A DNA stretch of 64,000 nucleotides, taken from contig CAOKFN010000023.1 in assembly GCA_948467735.1 (NCBI GenBank), positions 4,218 through 68,217 on the forward strand, read 5' to 3'. The notes below the pieces were generated by a model. The model was not told the DNA's origin. It searched no databases and saw nothing but the letters and a program-made list of their open reading frames with translations. Positions 52,690 to 60,525 of this stretch are shown one piece after another. Source of the DNA: an uncultured bacterium. Its GTDB lineage: Bacteria > Bacillota > Clostridia > Lachnospirales > Lachnospiraceae. Within the stretch, counting starts at the first letter, position 1; each line of letters opens with the position of its first letter. Position numbers and translations under genes: made by a program.

Positions 52690-55110
52690 TCAGCGATTCT
52701 CGTCCACATAAATCTGCGCCCTGCTCTGGATTATCTTGGCCGTCTCCTCCGCGGACTTCTGTCCGGAATAAAATGCCGCCATCTCTTCATTGATAATATT
52801 CATCACTTCCTGATTATTGTACTGGCATTTCTTCACGGAGAAAATGAAATCCACCATTTTGTCTATCTGGGTCTGCGTCAGCTGGGGAAGAGGAATCTGT
52901 TCGCCATTGAGATAAAAGGTATCTTCATACTCCACCTTATTGCCGTCCTGATCCAGATAAAAGGGCTTATTCAACGCTTTTTGAGCGTTCTCTTTGAAAT
53001 ATTTCATCTGAATCGGAAGGCCCCATCTCGAATCTGCGGTCTGATATTCCTCCGTCAGATAATATCTCACAAATTCCCATGCGCCCTCTATGTTTTTGGA
53101 ACGGGCGGAAATTGCATAGGATTCCGTGGCATTGACATAGGAACCCGCCCCGCTCTCCGTAGGGAATCCAATGTAGGATACATCTTCCCCGATACGTCCG
53201 TTAATCGTATAATTCATATTGCTCACATCCGCAATGGATGCAGAACATAGGATCGTCCTGTTATCCCTATACTGGGTCTGATAATTCATCCAGTAATCTT
53301 CCCCATAATAGTCCTCTCCCAGCTCTACAGGAAGACTCTTGGCATACTCCATCATCTTAATAAAATTCGGTGAATTAAAATCACATTTTCCGGTTGATAC
53401 ATCTATAAAATCAGAGGCGCAGAAATCCATCATAACATTAAAGAAATCATCCCGGGTGGTTTCTCCGATCAAAGAAGTCTTTTCCGGCATGGACGCCACC
53501 AGCTGCTGGGCTTCTTCCATGGTCCAAGAGCTTCTGTCTCCCACAATGGAAGTTTTAGCAAGCATGGTTCTCACCGTGAAGCTCGGTATCACATAGTGCA
53601 ATTTTCCGTTCACGGAATATGCGTCAAAGACACTCTGCACAAATTCCACCTGAGACAGCTCCTCATCCTCCTTAATCAGCTTTCCGATATCCGCAAGCCA
53701 TCCCTTGGCCGCGTAATTTGCTGTCGGAAGCCCCTGTGCAATCAGGATGTCCGGCATATTTCCCGTGGTGATATCATTGTTCAGCTGCTTTAGTCCCGCC
53801 TGATAGTCATCATAATTGTTATAAGACTCATAATCCTTGATTACAATACGATATTCTTCGCTTGCGCGATTATATTGTATCACTCTCTTCTTTATGTCAT
53901 TATTCACATAATTGCCCGCCAGCACCAGAACCGCCTTATCAGGAATATCTTTCGGATCCACATGGGTAAAGAGTCCTGCCTTTATTTCATTGTCATAGTT
54001 CTCAAAAAATATTCCGATGAAGGAATCAGCGTCCAGTTCGACCAAACCGCTCATATTGGTAATATTTAAGTCCGAATTGACATAGCTCATCCTCTGGGTG
54101 CTGTCGGCGTCTCCCACATTGTATGTATAAACGCCGTTATTGTTGGTGTAAATCAAATCGGAATTCGTTCCCGGAATCAGAATATTATAGCCGCCCCACA
54201 ACAGTGAAGAGGGCATTTCTCCCGGAGTCCCCAGCGCATCCGTGGCAGGATCATAGGAAACGATATATTGTTTTGCCATATCGCTTTCATCATAATACAC
54301 CGCCAAAAAGGTGCCGTCCGGCTTGGAAATCAGCTGATTCAAATTGGTGAACAGCGTTCCCGCCTCCTCGGGAAGCGGCTTCCTGTCGGAGATATTTCCC
54401 TGTGCATCCACCGTCATTTTATAGACATTATCCCCTGTCAGCATCAAATACACAGTGCCGTCCTGAGCCACATTGACCGCATTGACATAGATATATTCAT
54501 CTTCCGTCTGCAGGCCTTCCAGCTCTTTCTCCCACTGCATCTTTCCTTCCTGATTCCATGCAGCAAGATAATAGGTCTGTTTGGACTCATAGCTGTCTAC
54601 ACCATACTTTTCATACTGATGCTGGTGAATGCCGTATATGGTTCCGTCGGGAGCTATCGTATAGTTGAAATAATTATCATACTCCCATACATTCGACATA
54701 TTATCCTCAACTGCCGGAACATCCGTCGTACTAACCGCAGCTCTGGGCATCGGCATGGGAACCGCGCCTCCGCCGCCATTTGTGTTATCTTTTACAGGTA
54801 TCTCCAAAGAATTCACCTGTATATCCGTGCCGTCCTCCTTCATGGAGATCAGCCTGATATCCGTCTGGCCTCCCTCGCTCCAATGATAGACCTCCGCCAT
54901 CAAATATACCATGCCGCCGCTGTGAAAAGTATTGCTGAGATTGTAACCGTCTCCGCCAAGCTCCGGCATAGTAAACTCTTGAAACTTGTATACACCCTCT
55001 TTCGCCAGTCCCGCGTTCTCCATTTTTCCACCGCTGCCGCAGGCACACAGCCCTACCGCCATACCCATAGCCAGACATAAGCCGGCCGCCTTCTTAAACC
55101 ATTTTTTCAT
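52690..55110 (-). CDS. Propeller-type extracellular solute-binding lipoprotein A
   Basis: An 806-residue lipoprotein. The signal peptide ends at the lipobox LCAC (about residue 23). Residues about 40-390 form repeated beta-rich units with DGT motifs (APDGTIYGI, AQDGTVYLM, KPDGTFLAV), like a propeller. The C-terminal 400 residues form a type 1 solute-binding fold (QYNRASEEYRIVIKDY, GNMPDILIAQG, SKNIEGAWEFVRYYL), ending QIYVDENR. It is paralogous to the protein at 60526-62820. The ATG follows GGAGGAG. It lies at the 3' end of the locus behind a palindromic repeat, away from the MalF/MalG-like permeases. It probably binds a sugar or oligosaccharide; specificity is unknown. Confidence 0.87.
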   Translation of the reverse strand: MKKWFKKAAGLCLAMGMAVGLCACGSGGKMENAGLAKEGVYKFQEFTMPELGGDGYNLSNTFHSGGMVYLMAEVYHWSEGGQTDIRLISMKEDGTDIQVNSLEIPVKDNTNGGGGAVPMPMPRAAVSTTDVPAVEDNMSNVWEYDNYFNYTIAPDGTIYGIHQHQYEKYGVDSYESKQTYYLAAWNQEGKMQWEKELEGLQTEDEYIYVNAVNVAQDGTVYLMLTGDNVYKMTVDAQGNISDRKPLPEEAGTLFTNLNQLISKPDGTFLAVYYDESDMAKQYIVSYDPATDALGTPGEMPSSLLWGGYNILIPGTNSDLIYTNNNGVYTYNVGDADSTQRMSYVNSDLNITNMSGLVELDADSFIGIFFENYDNEIKAGLFTHVDPKDIPDKAVLVLAGNYVNNDIKKRVIQYNRASEEYRIVIKDYESYNNYDDYQAGLKQLNNDITTGNMPDILIAQGLPTANYAAKGWLADIGKLIKEDEELSQVEFVQSVFDAYSVNGKLHYVIPSFTVRTMLAKTSIVGDRSSWTMEEAQQLVASMPEKTSLIGETTRDDFFNVMMDFCASDFIDVSTGKCDFNSPNFIKMMEYAKSLPVELGEDYYGEDYWMNYQTQYRDNRTILCSASIADVSNMNYTINGRIGEDVSYIGFPTESGAGSYVNATESYAISARSKNIEGAWEFVRYYLTEEYQTADSRWGLPIQMKYFKENAQKALNKPFYLDQDGNKVEYEDTFYLNGEQIPLPQLTQTQIDKMVDFIFSVKKCQYNNQEVMNIINEEMAAFYSGQKSAEETAKIIQSRAQIYVDENR

Positions 55111-55120
55111 AATCTCCTCC

Positions 55121-55337
55121 ATTCCAGTTCCGTTTTTATTCCAGTTCCGTCTCTTCACTCCGATGCCCTTAAGGGGAAGTAATTTTCATCTGCTTCGCAG
55201 CTGGAAATTCCTTCCGGGCATCTCCGTTCCGAGACTGTTTTTTGTTTCCGGTTCCGTTTTTAGTTCCAGTTCTGTTTTTGTTCTGGTTCCGTTTTTGTTC
55301 CGGTTCCGTCTCTTCACTCCGATGCCCATAGGGGAAG
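55121..55337. repeat. Palindromic repeat family A, short-unit variant
   Basis: Several copies of a 17-18 bp unit like GTTCCRGTTCCGTTTTT flank a long imperfect palindrome with arms GTCTC..CGATGCCC and GGGCAT..GAGAC. The second partial copy begins at about 55300. It fills the gap between the MacB-like gene and binding protein A. Confidence 0.6.
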
Positions 55338-55343
55338 GGGGTT

Positions 55344-56510
55344 TCATCTTCGTGATTTCCATCCGCTTCTTTTTGCGGTTCTGCCGGGTTCTTCCAGATA
55401 GCCTAGGTCGTCGGCTTTCTTTCCCCGCCGCTTTTTCTTTTCTCTGCCCGCTACGCCTTCTTTTCTGTCGGTTCCGGCGGCGCGCAGCTTTTCCACCTGC
55501 CGCTCCGCCTTATCCTGCAGCTTCAGCCGCACGTCCCGCAGCGTCCAGCCCTTATGCTTCCACCAGATAATGAAGAATACCAGCGCAAGCGTCACGGGGT
55601 ACAGCAGAAACAGAAGCTCCATCAATGTCAATACCGTCAAAATATCCTCATATCCTCTGGCAATGTTCTCCCAAAATGGATAGATAATGGCTTTGCCGTT
55701 CATGGAACGGGCGCCGAACTGTCCCAATAGCTTCAATCTTGAGAGAAGGGAATAACGGGAGCTGTTTTCCACCACTTCCACATTTTTCTCATCCGACCCC
55801 AGCTTCTCCTGAATAAATTTGTAGGCGAATTCGGAGACGGGATTGGGCATCACGATTTCATAATGGTTGATGCCGTTGCTTTTCCCAAGTTCATCCAGCG
55901 TCTGATAGGACACATACACCAAGGTACTGTCCAGTCCTGCCGCCTCCGCCAGCCGACCGTCCTGCCTGTGTACCACGCCCGCCACAATATGAGGTTCACC
56001 GCCGATGCTTACCGTCATTCCGGCCACGTCGCTGGAACCGAAAAGCTGCCATGCGGCGTCCTCGTCCAAAATACAATAATCCTTCATCAGATCATTTCCT
56101 GAAAAATAACTGCCATAGAGAAGCGTCTCCGGATGAAACAGGAAAAAATCGCCGCCGATACCAATCGCGTCCGCCTGTAAGCTTGTTTTATCCGTCGAAA
56201 GGGTTATGCGGCCGTCCGCACTATAGGCATCCGCCCACAGTCTGGCCCCCGCATTCTCCGATTCCTGCATTACGGAAGCGTCTGTCAGCGCGCTGTCAAT
56301 GGTATGCTCAAATTCAATGATAGAACTCTCAGTGACGCCGGAATTTACGGAGAAAAAGCAGCTGACCTGAGAAGCGTCCTTCTTATCGCTCCACCTCCCG
56401 GCAGCCTGCTGTGAAAGCTGGCTGCCGCTTAAATGGCTAATTATAAAAAACAGAATCAGGAAAATCAGAAGGGAGATTCCTCCGCTGATACCCAGTACTA
56501 TTTTTTTCAT
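55344..56510 (-). CDS. Reduced MacB-like ABC permease
   Basis: A 388-residue protein with one N-terminal helix (about 7-25), an extracellular MacB_PCD-like domain of about 260 residues (VAGMTVSIGGEPHIVAGVV), and one helix pair or single helix near 300-325 (LTLMELLFLLYPVTLALVFFIIWW). A basic cytoplasmic tail rich in Arg, Lys and Glu follows. Usual MacB/FtsX permeases have four helices, so this is a reduced form. The start follows AGAGGTAAG. It is 22 bases after the adaptor-like gene, so the pair should be co-expressed. No cognate ATPase is in the window. Its role could be sensing or assembly instead of transport. Confidence 0.75.
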   Translation of the reverse strand: MKKIVLGISGGISLLIFLILFFIISHLSGSQLSQQAAGRWSDKKDASQVSCFFSVNSGVTESSIIEFEHTIDSALTDASVMQESENAGARLWADAYSADGRITLSTDKTSLQADAIGIGGDFFLFHPETLLYGSYFSGNDLMKDYCILDEDAAWQLFGSSDVAGMTVSIGGEPHIVAGVVHRQDGRLAEAAGLDSTLVYVSYQTLDELGKSNGINHYEIVMPNPVSEFAYKFIQEKLGSDEKNVEVVENSSRYSLLSRLKLLGQFGARSMNGKAIIYPFWENIARGYEDILTVLTLMELLFLLYPVTLALVFFIIWWKHKGWTLRDVRLKLQDKAERQVEKLRAAGTDRKEGVAGREKKKRRGKKADDLGYLEEPGRTAKRSGWKSRR

Positions 56511-56532
56511 CGCTTACCTCTTTATTCTAAAC

Positions 56533-58326
56533 TCAACTGGAGGCCAACCGAACCAGCTTCCCTGCCTCCACAGGCTTGGTGGAAGTGGTGATCACAAATT
56601 CATAACCGTAAAGAGCGGCGCTGATGGCAGACTGGGTATCATCGCTTGCCAGCACCTCCACATCCACTCGGCTTGCGGTATAACGGGTGCCCAGAGGGCT
56701 TGCCTTCGACTCCACAATCAGTATGAACTTGCCGTTGTTGTCCTCGCGGATAGCGCTGTTGGGCACAATCAGATCATAGTTTGCGCTCTTCTGGCCCACT
56801 GACAGACTCAAATTCAGTCCCACGGTCGCGCCATTGCCTGTAACGTCAAAGGTCAGCTGTTTCTTCTGGCTGGGATCGTTTTTGTCCGGTTTGATGCTTG
56901 CAAGCGTCACCGTCAAATCATCATATCTCCACGCGTTGACCAAATCCGCCCTGTCGCCCACGGACAGCCGTTTTGCCTGCTCGTTTGTCACGGAGAAGCT
57001 CAAGGTATATCCCTTGCCCTCCGGCTGCATCACTGCCACCGGGGTTGCTGCGGAGGTGGTATTGCCCGCAACCACATTCAATGAGCTCACCGTTCCAGAG
57101 ATGGGCGCCACGATGGTGGTTCCGGTGGTTTTCTCCCTCAGCTCATCCACCTTCTCCTGCGCCTTGTCAATGGCTTCCCGCATGGACTGCAGATTGCCCA
57201 CTCTGTCAATCTGACTCTTGAAATCCGACAGCTCCTTTTCCTTCTCGGTCAGCGCCGTCTGTCTCTCCGTAACCACGGACTGCTTCCGGGTGAGTTCCTC
57301 CTTCGCATCCGCCAGCTCCGCGCCCGCAATACTCTGCTGGTACTTCAGATTGTTCACAATCTGGGTTTTATCTTCATTCTTCTTGGCTTCCAGCCTGTTC
57401 TCCGCATCCTTCAGAGCCTGCTCTTTGTTCGGTATCTCCCGCTCCAAGTCCCCGATGGTTCTGTCATAATCGGGGATATAATTATTCTCATACTCGGCGG
57501 CCCTGTCTCGCTCCCCTTGCAGATTGTCCCTGAGCTCATACACACGGTCGCTCTCTTCTCCCTGTTCCCGAATCGCCGCCTCAAGCTCTCTTTCCAGATT
57601 GGAAATATTGTCTTTGATGCCCTGCAGCTCTCCTCTCACCCTGTCGCGTTCCCGCTCCATCTCAGCTTTATAATTCCTAGCGTCTTCCAGCTCCCGCTTT
57701 GCCTCGTCCACGGCGTGCTGTTCCTCCGCGGTATTCACGGTGCCTTCAATGGAAATCTGGGTGGTGAAAGCATCATACCAATTCTGTTTTTCGTTTACAA
57801 TCCTTTGGGCTTCCTTCACGTCATTTTCGGCCGCCTTCACGGCGTCCTTCGCGGCTTTGACCGCATTCTGCCTGACGGTAATCTGATTTCGGTAATCGGA
57901 AAGGGAAATGCCGTTCTCGGCGGTCTGAATATCGGAAGCGGTCAAATCCGTGCTGAGCAGCGCCTTCTCATAGTCGCCCTCCGCCTTCTCCAATTCGTCC
58001 AGCGCCGCCTTCAGCTCGTCGCTGTCCTTGTCTTCCAGATAAAAGAGCACATCTCCTTTCTGGACCGTATCTCCCTGCCGCACTGCCACACTGGCTACCT
58101 TTCTGGATTCCGTCACTTTCACCTCGTAAGGGTCGCCGCTCTCCACCACTCCCGAGCCCCGTATCTTTGCCGTAATGCTCCCTGACTGCACATACTGGGT
58201 GGCCACTTCCGGCAGGGAATAGTTCATGATGGTCTGGGAGAAAAAGGTGAGCAGCAGCATAACCGTCAGGAATACAATGGCCGCGTTCTTCACCCATTCC
58301 CTTCTTTTTGTTCCGTTCTCGTTCAT
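56533..58326 (-). CDS. Periplasmic-adaptor-like (HlyD/MFP) protein with long coiled coil
   Basis: A 597-residue membrane-anchored protein. An N-terminal helix (about 14-33) is followed by a split lipoyl-like domain (KVTESRKVASVAVRQGDTVQKGDVLFYLEDKD in pieces), a coiled coil of about 300 residues rich in Glu, Lys and Ala, and the C-terminal barrel with TIVAPISGTVSSLNVVAGN. This is the RND/MacA adaptor layout in a single-membrane Firmicute. The start at MNENGTKR follows GAGAGGAAA; 63 upstream codons come from repeat DNA. It is transcribed with the MacB-like permease. Confidence 0.85.
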   Translation of the reverse strand: MNENGTKRREWVKNAAIVFLTVMLLLTFFSQTIMNYSLPEVATQYVQSGSITAKIRGSGVVESGDPYEVKVTESRKVASVAVRQGDTVQKGDVLFYLEDKDSDELKAALDELEKAEGDYEKALLSTDLTASDIQTAENGISLSDYRNQITVRQNAVKAAKDAVKAAENDVKEAQRIVNEKQNWYDAFTTQISIEGTVNTAEEQHAVDEAKRELEDARNYKAEMERERDRVRGELQGIKDNISNLERELEAAIREQGEESDRVYELRDNLQGERDRAAEYENNYIPDYDRTIGDLEREIPNKEQALKDAENRLEAKKNEDKTQIVNNLKYQQSIAGAELADAKEELTRKQSVVTERQTALTEKEKELSDFKSQIDRVGNLQSMREAIDKAQEKVDELREKTTGTTIVAPISGTVSSLNVVAGNTTSAATPVAVMQPEGKGYTLSFSVTNEQAKRLSVGDRADLVNAWRYDDLTVTLASIKPDKNDPSQKKQLTFDVTGNGATVGLNLSLSVGQKSANYDLIVPNSAIREDNNGKFILIVESKASPLGTRYTASRVDVEVLASDDTQSAISAALYGYEFVITTSTKPVEAGKLVRLASS

Positions 58327-58340
58327 AAATTTTCCTCTCC

Positions 58341-58626
58341 TATTCCAGTTCCGCATCCGCCCTCCAGTACCCTTCTCCGGCAGAGAAAATTTCGTCTCAA
58401 AACCGCAGCCGAATTTTTCTCTGGGTACTCTACGGGCGGATGCTGTTTTTATTTCTATTCCAGTTCCGCATCCGCCCTCCAGTACCCTTCTCCGGCAGAG
58501 AAAATTTCGTCTCAAAACCGCAGCCGAATTTTTCTCTGGGTACTCTACGGGCGGATGCTGTTTTTATTTTGCTTCCAGTTCCGCATAGCCCTATTCCGGG
58601 CTATCCGCCCTTTCCGGCGCCCTGCG
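58341..58626. repeat. Palindromic repeat family A, two tandem 115-bp copies
   Basis: Two essentially identical 115-bp units (58341-58455 and 58456-58570) and a third partial with its own small hairpin ATAGCCC/GGGCTAT. Each unit is a long imperfect palindrome with arms GCATCCGCCC/GGGCGGATGC, AGTACCC/GGGTACT and GAGAAAAT/AATTTTTCTC-like pairs, bounded by AGTTCC and CTGTTTTTAT. It fills the gap between the adaptor-like gene and the MalG-like gene. Confidence 0.8.
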
Positions 58627-59589
58627 CTATCCTTTGATGCCGCCCTGATAGGTAATTCCGTCCACCAGATATTCTTCTCCGTACAGGAATATCAGCAGGC
58701 TGGGCACCATGTAAATCGTGGCCACCGCGAAAGCCAGCCCGATTTCCCCTTTGTTAATCTTGCTTAAGAACACCGACAGAGGATGCATCTCCGCGTCGGT
58801 GAGCAGAATCAGGGGCTGCTCCACCATATTCCAATAGTCGATAAACACCAGTATGGCGGCGGAGCAGATGGCGCCTTTACACAGCGGCAGACAGATGCGC
58901 TTGTAAATCTGCCACTCTCCCGCGCCGTCTATCTGCGCCGCTTCCATCACGGAATCCGGAATTCTGCGCATAAATTTCGTCAGAAGAAAGACGGCGAAGG
59001 GCGATGCGATACCCGGCAGCCAGATAGCCCAGTTGGTATCCAGCATGTTCATCCAGTCGCTGACCAGATAGTTTGGCACCAGCGTCACCTGATAGGGCAT
59101 CAGCATCAAAATAATATACATGAAGAAAATAATCTCTCGAATCTTTCCCCTGTATCTGGCAAAGCTGTACGACGCCAAGGAGGCCACAATCAGCTGGAAC
59201 AGTACGATTGGACCCACCAGTATGACGGAATTCCAAAACTTCAGCAGATACTCGGGACTTTTCAATAGCACCGTGTTATACTGGCTGAAAGATACCATAT
59301 CGGGAATAAATTTTAAATTCACCTTCTCCGAAATATATACCTTTCCGCCGTTGGCGTCGGTAGCAAAGACAGAGCCGTAATTGGCCGAAATTTCTGACGC
59401 CGCCATGAAGGAATTAGTAATCGTCAGCACAATGGGCATCAGGAACAGGAAAGCGAAGGACGCCGCCACCACGGTAGCAAGAGCTATCTTGCCCTTCTGC
59501 AGCATTTTCCTGCGTTTCACGCTGGAAGGCCCCGCAGACGACGAGCTGCCTGCCTGAAGCTCATATATGCTTTTCTTCTGCTTTTTCAA
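58627..59589 (-). CDS. Sugar ABC transporter permease, MalG-like
   Basis: A 320-residue membrane protein of the CUT1 family with six helices and the EAA loop EAAQIDGAGEWQIYKRICLPLCK that docks with the ATPase. The periplasmic loop after TM1 is enlarged (about 60-110). The start is TTG, overlapping the MalF-like stop in the form TTGA, with AAAGGA nine bases before. It pairs with the preceding gene and is fed by binding protein B. The usual MsmX-type ATPase is not in the window and is probably shared. Confidence 0.92.
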   Translation of the reverse strand: MKKQKKSIYELQAGSSSSAGPSSVKRRKMLQKGKIALATVVAASFAFLFLMPIVLTITNSFMAASEISANYGSVFATDANGGKVYISEKVNLKFIPDMVSFSQYNTVLLKSPEYLLKFWNSVILVGPIVLFQLIVASLASYSFARYRGKIREIIFFMYIILMLMPYQVTLVPNYLVSDWMNMLDTNWAIWLPGIASPFAVFLLTKFMRRIPDSVMEAAQIDGAGEWQIYKRICLPLCKGAICSAAILVFIDYWNMVEQPLILLTDAEMHPLSVFLSKINKGEIGLAFAVATIYMVPSLLIFLYGEEYLVDGITYQGGIKG

Positions 59590-60500
59590 CCTTCCACATC
59601 CTTTCCAAAACGATCTTCGGCAATAAAGAGGATTCCGATAATTACAATCATCACCAGCGACATCAAAATAGCCGCCGCCGACAAGGTCTGATAGTCCAGC
59701 GTCCTGAACTTATTGTTCATAAAATGCTGAAGCGTATAAATGGAATCATACGGATAATCGTCCGTGAGCAGATACACTTCCCGGAATACCTTGAAGGAAT
59801 TGATCAGCGACATAATTGTTACAAATAAAATCGTGGAGGACAGATAACGTATCTTAATATGGAAAAATGTCTGCAAAGGCGTTGCGCTCTCCAATGTCGC
59901 AACCTCCAGGATATCCTTCGGCACGCTGGCCAGCGCCGCCATAAACAAAATCATGTTATATCCCAGATTCTTCCATAGAAACAATATTACCACAACCACC
60001 AGCGCATAATCGGATTTCAGCCAGTCTATCTTATCCCCGCCCAATTTCACCAAAATCTCGTTCACAGTGCCGTTATAATGAAAAAGCACCTGCCATATTA
60101 ACACAATGGAGGCCACCGGCACCATCATAGGACTCAGGAAAAAGGTCCTAAACTGGCTCCGGAACGGAAGCTTCGCCTCCAGCACAATGGCCAGAAGCAA
60201 AGACAGCACCACCGCCAGAGGCACAGCGACGATAGAAAAAGTAAAGGTATTATGAACCGCTCTGTTAAACGCGGAATTGTTCATAATACTGATAAAATTA
60301 TCCAAAAATACAAAGTTTCCGCTGATGGGATTATCTACCAGCGAATAGTAAATGATAACCAAAAAGGGAAGGATAAAAAACATCATCACGCCGATAAAGC
60401 TGGGGGCAAGAAACGCCCCCGAGCTTATTTTCAGCTTGCGTGTCCTTCGGCTTGTTTTGATATGATTTTTAGGCTGTTTGATTTTCTGCTTCTTACTCAC
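59586..60500 (-). CDS. Sugar ABC transporter permease, MalF-like
   Basis: A 304-residue CUT1 permease with six helices and the coupling motif EVATLESATPLQTFFHIKIRYLS. The N-terminus is Lys-rich and cytoplasmic. It lies 26 bases after binding protein B and overlaps the MalG-like gene, so the three form one transport unit. Confidence 0.92.
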   Translation of the reverse strand: MSKKQKIKQPKNHIKTSRRTRKLKISSGAFLAPSFIGVMMFFILPFLVIIYYSLVDNPISGNFVFLDNFISIMNNSAFNRAVHNTFTFSIVAVPLAVVLSLLLAIVLEAKLPFRSQFRTFFLSPMMVPVASIVLIWQVLFHYNGTVNEILVKLGGDKIDWLKSDYALVVVVILFLWKNLGYNMILFMAALASVPKDILEVATLESATPLQTFFHIKIRYLSSTILFVTIMSLINSFKVFREVYLLTDDYPYDSIYTLQHFMNNKFRTLDYQTLSAAAILMSLVMIVIIGILFIAEDRFGKDVEG

Positions 60501-60525
60501 TTTTCATCCTCGTTCCAGATGTAAT

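Noticed and set aside
58341..58626. CRISPR array
   Set aside because: The repeats are long palindromes in direct tandem without unique spacers, and there are no cas genes.
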